A model generated the notes under the pieces. That model saw only the letters and a list, made by a program, of their open reading frames with translations. It made no database searches and was not told where the DNA came from. Position numbers and translations under genes: made by a program. Below, piece after piece: positions 22,243-31,672 of a stretch of 64,000 bases of DNA. Origin of the DNA: Bacillota bacterium (GTDB taxonomy: Bacteria; Bacillota; Clostridia; Christensenellales; UMGS416); contig JAEZSE010000041.1 in NCBI GenBank assembly GCA_023421955.1, positions 62,001 to 126,000 on the forward strand. Reading direction: 5' to 3'. Position 1 is the first letter of the stretch. Each line of letters starts with the position of its first letter.

Positions 22243-25131
22243 ATGAAGAACCTGTTGAAGAAGCGTTGGCTGATTGGCCTGTGCTGTGGGATCGTTATGA
22301 TCGCTCTTGCCGCCATCTTCATTTTTACAGTAAGCAAGCCAACCGGGCAGGATCACACAGTTGCTGCAACTCCCAGCCCACCCCCCGAGACCGCCTTATC
22401 CGCCGAGCTGTCAACAGGAGACGGTATGAGCGACCGGGAGCGTTACGACGCCTACAGCCATGAGAACGACCCTGCCCACCCGGTGCTGGATGTGAAGGTG
22501 TCGCTTCAGATTTCCAATCTGGGCAGCCAGCCCGGTGCCCCTCGGCCGCAGGACCTTGCCAATGAATACCCCTTGCCAAGCATCCGGCGAACCGAAAAGC
22601 CTGATGTTACGCCTGCAGCAACAGAAGAGCCCTCCCCGTCGGTTACGCTGAGCCCTGGCGCACCGGGGCTCAGGCCGGGGGTTGGCCTGCCCAAAATTAT
22701 GCTGCCTGATTTATACATCATCAGCCCCAAGGTGGATGGCCCGCAGATTGCCGGCGATTCCCTCAAGCTTTCCTGGAAGTATTCCGGTGGGAGAAAGGTG
22801 ACCTTTACCGTTCTTTTGAGCACCGACAAAGGCAAAAGCTTTCATCCTCTAAAGAAGGGGCTCTCTGCAGAGGAATACACATTGACGTTTCCCAACACGC
22901 CGTCAAAGCATTGTGTCCTTCGCGTTTCTGCCATGCTGGGTGACAAGGTATACAAAACCGCCGATACCTCCGAGTTTATCCTGGTGGCTGCGCCTGTGCC
23001 TGCACCGGCGCCCATCGAAAATTATGCCGACCCCCAGGTGCAATACGTGAATCTGCCGGGCTTGCGCATCAGCAGCGAGTCCGGGCTTCCGATCTGGTTC
23101 AGGGCCGAGAACCATGCGGATACCGCTGCCAAGCTGGTCTGGCAGCTGTCCAAAGTGCCATTTACAGGCACAAAGGAAATCTTTGGCCAGGAAAGCGGAA
23201 TCCTCGCCAGCGGCGATATCGCCAAGACCGGCGGCGAATTCCCGGTTGATCTCAAGACGCTTTGCGAGGAACTCGCAAAACCAGACGCCGAGCGGGGCGC
23301 TGGTGTGCCCTTTTTGCCGCGGCGGAGCGTATATGAATTCTATCTGCGTGTGGTGGCGCTGGATGAAGGCGGAAACTGCATTGGCGATCCGGGCCGCGGC
23401 ATCGGCTTTTCGTATGGCAAGCCGGAAATCATTGAAAACCTGCAATCCACATCCCTGACGGAAAACTCGCAAATCAGGATCATGATGGAGATGCCCGTGC
23501 CATACACCTCGTATCAGACCACCTGGGAGCGCGTTGCTCCCGATGTTTACAACGCAGACCCCAGCAATCCTTCCGACAGGGTGCTCTTTTCCGGAAGTGA
23601 GTCGCAGGAGGCTTCGGGCATCATCCAGAAAGCTGTGCGTGTTGAGCTGCAGGTTGCTACCTCGCCATTTACCAACGCGAACACCCTGGGGCTTTCGCAG
23701 CCTGCGGGGCTTGTCTACAGCAGTGTGGATGTTGCGCCGGACATCGGTGAATCCTCTGGCGCCTATACCTATCTGACGCCATGGTACCATGGGCTTGAGT
23801 ATCAGAAGTTCGTGCCCTCGAAAGATGAACTGGACGCAATGGGTGGCATCTACTACTATGTCCGCGGCATTTTCTATGTGCCAGATGCTGACAACCCCTC
23901 CAAGCTGAGGCCCTATCCGTCGGAAACGCTCACCATCGCGTTTCGGGCTACCTCGGCGCACAAGAACGAAGTGAAGCGAATCCCGGTCAAGTCCGACATG
24001 CCTTATGTGCAATTTCTGGACTATTATCCCATTGAATGGCAAGACCCTAATTATGATGAGTATTATGAGGTTGCCCGTCCAATGGAAGCGCAGGAGATGA
24101 CATTCTCCGTCCGGTGCGCCGATGGCACCCGGATCCCCAGTTATGTTTCTGCCAAGGCGAATGGGTGGACAACCGAGCAATACCAGGCGCTGCTGGATGA
24201 TCGGTTGCCTGTTGGCTCGGTCATTCATTATGTGAAGGCAGAACCGGGGTTTTGGGATGAGTTTTTCGGCCTGCTCGAGGCGATCTACTCCGGCGTGTCC
24301 AACGCCTATGCCAATGCCAAGGCTTCCGTTGTTTCGCTGGTGGACTACATTCCGCTCATTGGTGACGACGCGCGCGCTCTTCTCAAGAAAGCGGCAGCTT
24401 ATGCCATTGATTACGGTCTGATGTCCATCGGGCTGCCGCCCACGCTGCCCAACCTCGATCAGCTGGCTGAGGGGGGCATGGACTATGTGATGAAGCTGGC
24501 CGTCGATGAGGCGCTGCAAGCCGCCGGTGTGCCGGCAGACAGCCAGGCTGCGCAGGAAATCACGGAAAAAGTGCGCGAGCGGGTCGCTAAGGAAATCACA
24601 GATGAGTTGAAAAAATCCATGCTGGCGCAAAACCAGAACCCGCTCACGGTTGGGTTCCTTCGCCTGGACACTGGCAGGCTTTACCAGCCGGCATATGTGG
24701 ACGTGTTCGTCTGCAATTATACCAAAACGCGCCCGACCCGGCCCGGTTATGTGTTTGTCGGCTCCGGAAACGGGTTTGATGTATACAAGTCGCGGTGCGT
24801 TCCCATCCCCGTGCTGCAGCCTGGAGAGCATGTGACCATCCGCATCTATCTGGATCATTTGCGCAACAAGTATGATGGATACAACAAGTATTTCGACAAG
24901 ATATATTACGGCAATTCAGAAACGTCCTACAAGTTGACTGTGTATACCAGCTTCGATCTTCCGGATGTGAAGCAGGAAGCCATGGAGCAGGGGCTCAAAG
25001 CTGCGCCGCTGCCATATGTTACTGAGTTTGTATATGACCATGAGTTTTATCGCTACGAGCAGGAGTTTGTGCCAGCCGAGGGGATTTATATCTCAGATCC
25101 GGCTCCAAACGCACAGGACTTTTTGGATTGA
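22243..25131 (+). CDS. large exported protein of unknown function, 962 aa
   Basis: Starts after GGGAGG with a short basic n-region and one hydrophobic segment (about 9-30), so it is exported and either anchored or cleaved. A Pro/Thr/Ser-rich linker covers about 40-145. Residues 150-250 look like an Ig/FN3-type beta domain (SLKLSWKYSGGRKVTFTVLL). The middle is beta-rich with many Tyr and Trp. Around 690-800 is a helical block (IYSGVSNAYANAKASVVSLV, then charged helices to about 800). The end is beta-rich again (GEHVTIRIYLDHLR). No catalytic motif, lipobox or sorting signal (LPxTG) is evident. It stands alone with its own terminator. I do not recognise a family. Confidence 0.8.
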   Translation: MKNLLKKRWLIGLCCGIVMIALAAIFIFTVSKPTGQDHTVAATPSPPPETALSAELSTGDGMSDRERYDAYSHENDPAHPVLDVKVSLQISNLGSQPGAPRPQDLANEYPLPSIRRTEKPDVTPAATEEPSPSVTLSPGAPGLRPGVGLPKIMLPDLYIISPKVDGPQIAGDSLKLSWKYSGGRKVTFTVLLSTDKGKSFHPLKKGLSAEEYTLTFPNTPSKHCVLRVSAMLGDKVYKTADTSEFILVAAPVPAPAPIENYADPQVQYVNLPGLRISSESGLPIWFRAENHADTAAKLVWQLSKVPFTGTKEIFGQESGILASGDIAKTGGEFPVDLKTLCEELAKPDAERGAGVPFLPRRSVYEFYLRVVALDEGGNCIGDPGRGIGFSYGKPEIIENLQSTSLTENSQIRIMMEMPVPYTSYQTTWERVAPDVYNADPSNPSDRVLFSGSESQEASGIIQKAVRVELQVATSPFTNANTLGLSQPAGLVYSSVDVAPDIGESSGAYTYLTPWYHGLEYQKFVPSKDELDAMGGIYYYVRGIFYVPDADNPSKLRPYPSETLTIAFRATSAHKNEVKRIPVKSDMPYVQFLDYYPIEWQDPNYDEYYEVARPMEAQEMTFSVRCADGTRIPSYVSAKANGWTTEQYQALLDDRLPVGSVIHYVKAEPGFWDEFFGLLEAIYSGVSNAYANAKASVVSLVDYIPLIGDDARALLKKAAAYAIDYGLMSIGLPPTLPNLDQLAEGGMDYVMKLAVDEALQAAGVPADSQAAQEITEKVRERVAKEITDELKKSMLAQNQNPLTVGFLRLDTGRLYQPAYVDVFVCNYTKTRPTRPGYVFVGSGNGFDVYKSRCVPIPVLQPGEHVTIRIYLDHLRNKYDGYNKYFDKIYYGNSETSYKLTVYTSFDLPDVKQEAMEQGLKAAPLPYVTEFVYDHEFYRYEQEFVPAEGIYISDPAPNAQDFLD

Positions 25132-25160
25132 GCTGCGGCAGCCATATTACTATCAATCCG

Positions 25161-25192
25161 CAGGAAGCGCCCGTCTGGGCGCTTCCTGTTTC
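25161..25192 (+). terminator. rho-independent terminator of the large exported protein gene
   Basis: Perfect 12-bp stem CAGGAAGCGCCC (25161-25172) with GGGCGCTTCCTG (25177-25188), loop GTCT, followed by TTTC. It starts 29 bases after the stop codon. Confidence 0.8.
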
Positions 25193-25376
25193 AAAGGGGC
25201 GAATTGACCCAATGAGACAGGTTGTTGAGTCGCACGCATTTTCCGGGTAAACAACGTGAAAATAGTGAAACATCAGGGAATAATCAGAGATTGCCTGAAT
25301 GACCAACAAAAAATATAATGAGTGGGTATCAATGGATGCTGATCCAGCGCACCGCCCCAAATAACAGGAGGTTCCT

Positions 25377-27425
25377 ATGAAATACCCGCCGATTGTGAAA
25401 AACTTCCCCCATATGCTCCATGGCGGCGACTATAACCCCGACCAGTGGCGTGCCAACAAGGAGATCTGGCTGGAAGATATGCGCCTGGCCGGGGTGGCCC
25501 ACATTAACTCGCTTTCAGTGGGCATCTTCAGCTGGACAGCGCTGGAGCCTGCGGAAGGCCAATATGACTTCTCCTGGCTCGATGAGATCATGGACATGCT
25601 GGCCGAGAACAAGATTGTCGCCGTGCTGGCCACACCATCCGGCGCTCGGCCTGCCTGGATGAGCCAGAAATACCCCGAGGTGCTGCGGGTGAATGCCGAC
25701 CGCCGCCGCATCCTGCACGGCGATCGCCACAATCACTGCTACACCTCCCCGATCTATCGGGAAAAGGTGCGGCAGATCAACACATTGCTGGCCGAGCGCT
25801 ACAAGGATCACCCGGCGCTGGGCGTGTGGCATCTTTCCAACGAATATAACGGCGAATGCCACTGTGAGCTTTGCCAACAGGCCTTCCGGCAGTGGCTGAA
25901 GGCGCGTTATGGGTCGCTGGACGCGCTGAACCACGCCTGGTGGACGGCCTTCTGGAGCCACACCTATACCGACTGGAGCCAGATCGAGTCTCCTTCGCCG
26001 ATCGGGGAACAGGCCGTGCATGGCCTGACGCTGGACTGGAAGCGCTTTGTGACCGAGCAGACACTGGATTTCATGAAGGCCGAGATGGAGCCCTTGCGCC
26101 GCATCACGCCCGGTGTGCCCTGCACGACCAACATGATGGGCCTATATGACGGTGTGAATTACTACCGCCTCTCCGAGGCGCTGGATGTGGCCTCGTGGGA
26201 CAATTACCCCATGTGGCGCAGCGACGAGGGAGACCTGGAGGTGGCGCTGCAGGCAGCGATGATCCATGACCTGAACCGGATGTTGAAAGACGGGCGTCCA
26301 TTCATGACAATGGAGAGCAGCCCATCAGCCACTAACTGGCAGCCCGTCGGCAAGCTGCGGCGGCCGGGGCTTCAGGTGCTGCAAAGCCTGCAGGTGGTGG
26401 CCCATGGCAGCGACACCGTGCAGTATTTCCAGTTTCGCAAATCCCGCGGGAGCTTTGAGAAATTTCATGGCGCGGTCATCGACCATGTGGGTACGGAGCA
26501 CACCCGCGTGTTCCGCGAGGTGGCAGACACCGGCAAGGCGCTGGAGAAGCTGGATGCCGTGATCGGTGCTGCCAAGCCCTCGCAGGTGGCGCTCATCTAT
26601 GATGTGGAAAACCGCTGGGCCATTGACACCATGATGGGGTTCAAGCGGGAGAAGCATTACGTTGAAACGCTCCGGGAGCATTACGGGCCGTTTTGGAAGG
26701 CCGGGGTATCGGTGGATGTGATTGACAGCACCAAGCCCCTTGCCGGCTACAAGCTGGTCGTGGCACCCATGCTCTACATGCTTCGCCCCGGCATGGCGGA
26801 AAAGATTGAGGCCTTTGTACGCGGGGGCGGCACCTTTGTGGCCACCTATATGACCGGCTATGTGGATGAGCACGACCTGTGCTTCCTGGGCGGCTTCCCC
26901 GGCCCCATCAAGGATGTGCTTGGCGTCTGGTGCGAGGAGCTGGATGCCCTCTTCCCCGAGGAGCGCCGCGCTGTGGAGTGGAATGGTGCCCGTTATGAAG
27001 CCCGCGATTTCTGCGAGGTGGTGCACGCCACCGGAGCAAAGGCGGTTGGCCGCTATCTGGAGGATTTTTACGAAGGCTGCCCGGCTGTGACGGTGAACCA
27101 ATACGGCAAGGGAGAAGCCTGGTTTGTAGCCGCCAGGCTGGACGACCGGTTCCAGGAGGCCTTCTTCGGCGCGCTCATGGCCAAGCTGGGCATCCGTGGC
27201 CCCCTTGTGGCCAAGCCTCCGGCGGGCTGCTCGGTGCAATCTCGCACCGACGGGGAGACAGAGACTGTCTTCGTGATGAACTTCATGCCGCAGCCGGTGT
27301 CTGTGGACGTGGGTGAGGGCGGGGTCAGCATGGTATCCGGCGGCCGGATCAGCGGGGTGCTTACTGTGCCGCCCAGAGGCTTCCAGGTGTTCTCAAGGGC
27401 ATGCCCCAAGCAGGAAGGGATTTGA
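25377..27425 (+). CDS. beta-galactosidase, glycoside hydrolase family 42
   Basis: Cytoplasmic exo-glycosidase of 682 residues, first gene of a three-gene operon. The start follows AGGAGG. The TIM barrel (about 12-385) shows GGDYNPDQW, the acid/base E156 in WHLSNEYNGE and the nucleophile E313 in FMTMESSPS. The four-Cys zinc site of many GH42 enzymes is present (C121, C161, C163, C166). A trimerisation-type domain (about 395-620) and a small C-terminal beta domain follow. Its stop is four bases from the LacI gene start. With the GH31 alpha-xylosidase downstream, it would fit removal of galactose from galactosyl-xylosyl side chains; arabinosidase activity is also known in GH42. Confidence 0.94.
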   Translation: MKYPPIVKNFPHMLHGGDYNPDQWRANKEIWLEDMRLAGVAHINSLSVGIFSWTALEPAEGQYDFSWLDEIMDMLAENKIVAVLATPSGARPAWMSQKYPEVLRVNADRRRILHGDRHNHCYTSPIYREKVRQINTLLAERYKDHPALGVWHLSNEYNGECHCELCQQAFRQWLKARYGSLDALNHAWWTAFWSHTYTDWSQIESPSPIGEQAVHGLTLDWKRFVTEQTLDFMKAEMEPLRRITPGVPCTTNMMGLYDGVNYYRLSEALDVASWDNYPMWRSDEGDLEVALQAAMIHDLNRMLKDGRPFMTMESSPSATNWQPVGKLRRPGLQVLQSLQVVAHGSDTVQYFQFRKSRGSFEKFHGAVIDHVGTEHTRVFREVADTGKALEKLDAVIGAAKPSQVALIYDVENRWAIDTMMGFKREKHYVETLREHYGPFWKAGVSVDVIDSTKPLAGYKLVVAPMLYMLRPGMAEKIEAFVRGGGTFVATYMTGYVDEHDLCFLGGFPGPIKDVLGVWCEELDALFPEERRAVEWNGARYEARDFCEVVHATGAKAVGRYLEDFYEGCPAVTVNQYGKGEAWFVAARLDDRFQEAFFGALMAKLGIRGPLVAKPPAGCSVQSRTDGETETVFVMNFMPQPVSVDVGEGGVSMVSGGRISGVLTVPPRGFQVFSRACPKQEGI

Positions 27426-27429
27426 TGCC

Positions 27430-28485
27430 ATGACGGGGGATGAAATCGCAAAACTGGCAGGGGTGTCCAGAAGCACGGTGTCCAGGGTAATTAACAACTA
27501 CAGCAACGTGCCCGAAGAGACACGTCGCAGGGTGATGGAGATCATCGAGCAATATGATTACCGGCCAAACGCCCTTGCGCAGTCGCTGGCGGGAAAAGCT
27601 CAAAACACCGTGGGGCTGTTCATCATCGGCATCGTGGAAAACGATGTGGATTACCGGATCTATCAGAACAACTACTTCGCGCCCTATCTGGAAATTATCA
27701 TTGATGAGATGAATTCCAGGGGGTACTACACGCTTGTCAACATCATCTATTCGAAGAATGATTACGACAAGATCAAGCAAGCCTATCGCCAGAAGAGGGT
27801 GGATGGGTGCATTGTCATCGGCACGGAGGCCGATACCAGCGTCTATCGCGACATCCTGGAGTCCGGCTGCCCCTTGTCCATTATCGATCTGGCCCCGGAT
27901 GACGCGAAGAAGCTACAGCGCATCCAGGCAAGTCTCTCCGTGATCAACACGATGGATTACCAGGGTGCCTATGACGCTGTGGAATACCTCATCGAGCTGG
28001 GGCATCGGGAGATCGGCCTGCTAGCCGGGCGCGAGACCACCCACTCCGGGCGGGAGCGTTTTCTCGCTTATCAGGATGCGATGCGCAAGCACAACCTGCC
28101 CATCCGGGAGGATTTCCTGCTCAAGGGTGAATTCAGCAAAAACAAAACCGTGCGCGAGCTGACCAGCCTGATCGAGCGCGGCACGCTGCCCACCGCCATC
28201 TTCTCCTGCAACGACGATATGGCGCTGGCGGCGATCCGTCTGCTGATTTCCCGGGGCATCCGCGTGCCGGAGGACATCTCTGTCATGGGGTTTGATGACA
28301 TCGCGATCGCCTCTCAAGTCATCCCCGCGCTGACAACGATGAAAATCCCGATCTTTGAGATCGCGCGAAAGGCCGCCGACGCGATGATCAGCGCGCTGGA
28401 AAGCGGCAGCAAGTCACACAGCATCATCAGCTACCCCACGGAGCTTATGGTCCGGGATTCTTGCGCCCGCTATCAGGGCAGTTGA
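27430..28485 (+). CDS. LacI-family transcriptional regulator
   Basis: Regulator of 351 residues. ATG at 27430 is chosen because the product then opens directly with the LacI headpiece TGDEIAKLAGVSRSTVSRVI, with AGGAAGGG nine bases before. Next come the hinge (YRPNALAQSLAGK) and a periplasmic-binding-like sensor with GFDDIAIASQVIPALTTMK, ending PTELMVRDSC. It sits between the GH42 and GH31 genes in the same direction with almost no gaps, so it is cotranscribed and probably represses its own operon until a sugar from the pathway binds. Confidence 0.94.
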   Translation: MTGDEIAKLAGVSRSTVSRVINNYSNVPEETRRRVMEIIEQYDYRPNALAQSLAGKAQNTVGLFIIGIVENDVDYRIYQNNYFAPYLEIIIDEMNSRGYYTLVNIIYSKNDYDKIKQAYRQKRVDGCIVIGTEADTSVYRDILESGCPLSIIDLAPDDAKKLQRIQASLSVINTMDYQGAYDAVEYLIELGHREIGLLAGRETTHSGRERFLAYQDAMRKHNLPIREDFLLKGEFSKNKTVRELTSLIERGTLPTAIFSCNDDMALAAIRLLISRGIRVPEDISVMGFDDIAIASQVIPALTTMKIPIFEIARKAADAMISALESGSKSHSIISYPTELMVRDSCARYQGS

Positions 28486-28529
28486 GGCAACCCAGTGTAA
28501 TCATCAATACTGTTGTAAAGGGGACTCCA

Positions 28530-30851
28530 ATGAAATTCACAGACGGTTACTGGCATATCCGGCAAGGCATGACGATCCACAACCCGGTGGAGATCCGGGA
28601 TATTGTTGTAGGTGGCGATTCCGTCACGATTTACGCGGCGTGCAAACGCATCGTTCACCGGGGTGACACGCTGAACGCCCCGCTGCTCACGCTGGAGTAT
28701 AGCGCCCCGATGCCCGATGTGATCCGCGTGAAGGCATGCCACCACATGGGCGGGCTGGATGCCAACCCCCGTTTCGGTTTGAACGTCACCGGCAATGGTG
28801 CCGCGCAGGCAGGGGAGGACGAAGCAAGCGCCTGGCTGAAGAGCGGTGCACTGGAAGTGCGCATCCAAAAAGCAGGCAGTTGGCGCGTGGATTATCTGCT
28901 GGATGGCAGGCGCATCACCGGCAACGGCGTAAAAAGCACTGGCTATGTGCTTGATGGCGATACCTCATACATGCGCGAGCAGCTGGACCTGGGCGTTGGT
29001 GAGCTTGTCTACGGCCTGGGGGAGCGGTTTACCCCCTTCGTGAAAAACGGCCAGGCTGTTGATATCTGGAATGAGGACGGTGGCACCTCCAGCGAGCAGG
29101 CTTATAAGAGCATTCCATTTTATGTGACCAGCCGGGGCTATGGCGTGTTTGTGAACCACCCGGAGCGAGTGAGCTATGAGATCCAGTCGGAAAACGCCTC
29201 CCGCGCGCAGTTCAGCGTGGCAGGGGAGTGCCTGGACTACTTCATCATCGGCGGAGCTTCATTGAAAGAGGTGTTGTCCAACTACACCAGGCTCACCGGC
29301 CGCCCGGCCCTGCCGCCGGCATGGTCGTTCGGGCTGTGGCTTACCACGTCGTTCACCACCAACTATGATGAGGCCACGGTGAACAGCTTCATCGACGGCA
29401 TGATCGCCCGCGACCTGCCGCTGCATGTGTTCCACTTTGATTGCTTCTGGATGAAGGAATACCAGTGGTGTGACTTCACGTGGGACAGCGCCGTCTTCCC
29501 GGACCCGGAGGGGATGCTCCGACGCCTGAAAGCGAAGGGCCTCAAAATCTGCGTGTGGATCAACTCCTACATCGCGCAGAAATCCAGCTTGTTCCAGGAG
29601 GGGAAAGAGAAGGGCTATCTGGTCAGGCGGCCCGACGGCAGCGTGTGGCAGTGGGACCGTTGGCAGGCCGGCATGGGCCTGGTGGACTTCACAAACCCCG
29701 AGGCCGTGGCCTGGTATCAGGGCAAATTGAAGGCGCTGCTGGATATGGGCGTGGATTGCTTCAAGACCGACTTCGGCGAGCGGATCCCCACTGACGTGGT
29801 CTACTTCGATGGGTCTGACCCGGTGAAGATGCACAACTACTACACGTTCCTGTATAACAAGGCGGTCTTTGACCTGCTGCGGAGGGAACGGGGCGAGAAT
29901 GAGGCTGTATTGTTCGCCCGCTCGGCCACTGCCGGCGGCCAGCAGTTCCCGGTGCACTGGGGTGGCGACTGCGTGGCCACCTATGAGTCCATGGCCGAAA
30001 CGCTGCGCGGCGGGCTGTCACTGGCATTGAGCGGCTTTTCCTTCTGGAGCCATGACATCAGCGGCTTTGAGAAAACCGCCTCGCCAGACCTTTTCAAGCG
30101 CTGGGTCGCCTTCGGCCTGCTCTCCTCCCACAGCAGGCTGCACGGCAACGAAAGTTACCGCGTGCCATGGCTGTTTGACGAGGAAGCGGTGGACGTGCTG
30201 CGGTTCTTCACCAGGCTCAAGTGCAGCCTGATGCCCACCATCTATTCTGAATCGTGCCAGTCTGCGAAGTCCGGTGTGCCGGTGATGCGGCCTATGGTGC
30301 TGGAGTTTCCGGAAGACAAGACCTGCTGCTATCTGGACAGGCAATACATGCTGGGCGACTCGCTGCTGGTGGCGCCTGTGTTCTCCGCAGACGGCATCGC
30401 GGAGTATTATCTTCCCGATGGCGTCTGGACAAACTTCATCACCGGGGAAAAGGCACAGGGCGGCCGGTGGGTCCGCGAGCCGCATGGCTATTTGAGCGTG
30501 CCGCTGATGGCGCGGCCTAATTCCGTGATCGCCGTAGGTGCCAATAATACCAAGCCTGACTATGATTACTGTGACGGCTTGGTGTTCCATCTGTTTGAGA
30601 TCCAAGACGGGGAAGCCATCTCGCGGACGGTCTATGGCACCGACGGCAGCCCGGCGATGAGCTTGTCGGTGAAACGCGGCGGCAAGCAACTTGAGATCAC
30701 CGCTTCTCCCACCGGCAAACCCTGGAGCGTGCTGCTCAGGGGCATGCAGGCCGTGGCCGGTGTGAATGGTGCAACGGTGGAAACGCAGCAACTGGGCTTG
30801 GCCCTCCATGCGGCGGAAAACACCAGCAAGATTGTTGTCTCACTGCTCTGA
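28530..30851 (+). CDS. yicI: alpha-xylosidase, glycoside hydrolase family 31 (YicI type)
   Basis: Enzyme of 773 residues, close to the 772 of E. coli YicI, removing non-reducing alpha-xylosyl units. Start at 28530 follows AAAGGGGA. The N-terminal beta-sandwich is followed by the barrel: LPLHVFHFDCFWMKEYQW, the nucleophile D414 in VDCFKTDFGERIP and the acid/base D480 in FPVHWGGDCVATYESMAE, with WSHDISGFE later. The C(F/W)MK and KTDFGE patterns are those of the alpha-xylosidase subgroup rather than alpha-glucosidases. Last gene of the GH42/LacI operon, ended by a strong terminator. No signal peptide, so its substrate must be imported first. Confidence 0.93.
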   Translation: MKFTDGYWHIRQGMTIHNPVEIRDIVVGGDSVTIYAACKRIVHRGDTLNAPLLTLEYSAPMPDVIRVKACHHMGGLDANPRFGLNVTGNGAAQAGEDEASAWLKSGALEVRIQKAGSWRVDYLLDGRRITGNGVKSTGYVLDGDTSYMREQLDLGVGELVYGLGERFTPFVKNGQAVDIWNEDGGTSSEQAYKSIPFYVTSRGYGVFVNHPERVSYEIQSENASRAQFSVAGECLDYFIIGGASLKEVLSNYTRLTGRPALPPAWSFGLWLTTSFTTNYDEATVNSFIDGMIARDLPLHVFHFDCFWMKEYQWCDFTWDSAVFPDPEGMLRRLKAKGLKICVWINSYIAQKSSLFQEGKEKGYLVRRPDGSVWQWDRWQAGMGLVDFTNPEAVAWYQGKLKALLDMGVDCFKTDFGERIPTDVVYFDGSDPVKMHNYYTFLYNKAVFDLLRRERGENEAVLFARSATAGGQQFPVHWGGDCVATYESMAETLRGGLSLALSGFSFWSHDISGFEKTASPDLFKRWVAFGLLSSHSRLHGNESYRVPWLFDEEAVDVLRFFTRLKCSLMPTIYSESCQSAKSGVPVMRPMVLEFPEDKTCCYLDRQYMLGDSLLVAPVFSADGIAEYYLPDGVWTNFITGEKAQGGRWVREPHGYLSVPLMARPNSVIAVGANNTKPDYDYCDGLVFHLFEIQDGEAISRTVYGTDGSPAMSLSVKRGGKQLEITASPTGKPWSVLLRGMQAVAGVNGATVETQQLGLALHAAENTSKIVVSLL

Positions 30852-30870
30852 TCAGACCTGAGTAGAAACG

Positions 30871-30903
30871 AAAACTCCCGCCCGAAAGGGCGGGAGTTTT
30901 GTG
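30871..30903 (+). terminator. strong rho-independent terminator of the GH42/LacI/GH31 operon
   Basis: Perfect 13-bp stem AAAACTCCCGCCC (30871-30883) with GGGCGGGAGTTTT (30888-30900), GAAA tetraloop. The A-tract and T-tract make it able to act in both directions. Confidence 0.9.
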
Positions 30904-30918
30904 TTTATTCATTGGCAT

Positions 30919-31016
30919 AGAGCCACCGGTCTTAGTGTACTTGACGGCATTGTCCAGCAGATTGGTGAGCACCTGCACGATGAGCTTTCCATTCATGGGC
31001 AGGGAGGCAGCTACTT
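30919..31016 (-). pseudogene. KdpD-like sensor kinase N-box fragment
   Basis: The minus strand reads DEVAASLPMNGKLIVQVLTN then LLDNAVKYTKTGGS, matching the N-box region of KdpD-type histidine kinases (P.....MD..LI.QVL.NLLDNA.K). It overlaps the last bases of ktrA in another frame and runs into the bidirectional terminator. No H-box or ATP lid is present. It is likely the stump of a potassium-related kinase gene once downstream of ktrA. Confidence 0.55.
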
Positions 31017-31661
31017 CATCGCCAGTATGCGCGCGCAGTCTTTGCTGTGTCCAGAGATGATCAGGTGTTCATCTTTGGTAAACAGATAATCCGAATTCGA
31101 CATCGGCTCAATAGCGCCGTTTCGCTTCACCGCAATGATGTTGATGTTGTATTTGGACCGCACGGCGATTTGCCGGATACTCTTCCCCAGCCAGCTTTCC
31201 GGCGGTGCGATTTCTGATATTGAGAAATGGTTTGCAAGCTCGATATAGTCAAAGGAATTGTGTGAGCTGTATTTTTTGGCAGCTCGCAGCGCCACGTCAC
31301 GCTCAGGGTAAATCACATCGTCTGCCCCATTGCGCAGTAGAAACTTTTCGTCGATATCCCGGTCGGCTTTGGAAACCACATGCTTCGCGCCCTGCTCCTT
31401 GAGCAGTGATGTGATCTCCAGTGATGCCTGGAAGTTGTTTCCAATGCACACAAAGCACACGTCAAAATTGCCGATGCCCAATGATCGGAGCAGCTTCACA
31501 TCGGTGCAATCTCCAATGTGGGCCCGTGTGACCAAGGGCAGCAAATCGCTTATCCTGTCTTCCTGCTTGTCCACGATCATCACTTCGTTTCCAAGCTCAA
31601 GCATGTTGGTGGCAAGTTGCTTGCCAAAGTGCCCGATTCCGATGATCAGCATGGTCTTCAT
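31011..31661 (-). CDS. ktrA: Ktr potassium uptake regulatory subunit (RCK protein)
   Basis: Cytoplasmic gating ring subunit of a Ktr potassium channel-transporter, 216 residues. The N-terminal RCK Rossmann fold shows GIGHFGKQLA (residues 8-17), the acidic strand end VDKQED and HVVSKADRD. The C-terminal RCK-C domain starts about 135 (GKSIRQIAVRSKYNINIIA). Family proteins bind ATP/ADP and, in some, cyclic di-AMP at this end. It lies 11 bases downstream of ktrB in the same direction, one operon. The length is normal. Confidence 0.93.
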   Translation of the reverse strand: MKTMLIIGIGHFGKQLATNMLELGNEVMIVDKQEDRISDLLPLVTRAHIGDCTDVKLLRSLGIGNFDVCFVCIGNNFQASLEITSLLKEQGAKHVVSKADRDIDEKFLLRNGADDVIYPERDVALRAAKKYSSHNSFDYIELANHFSISEIAPPESWLGKSIRQIAVRSKYNINIIAVKRNGAIEPMSNSDYLFTKDEHLIISGHSKDCARILAMK

Positions 31662-31672
31662 AATGAGTCTCC

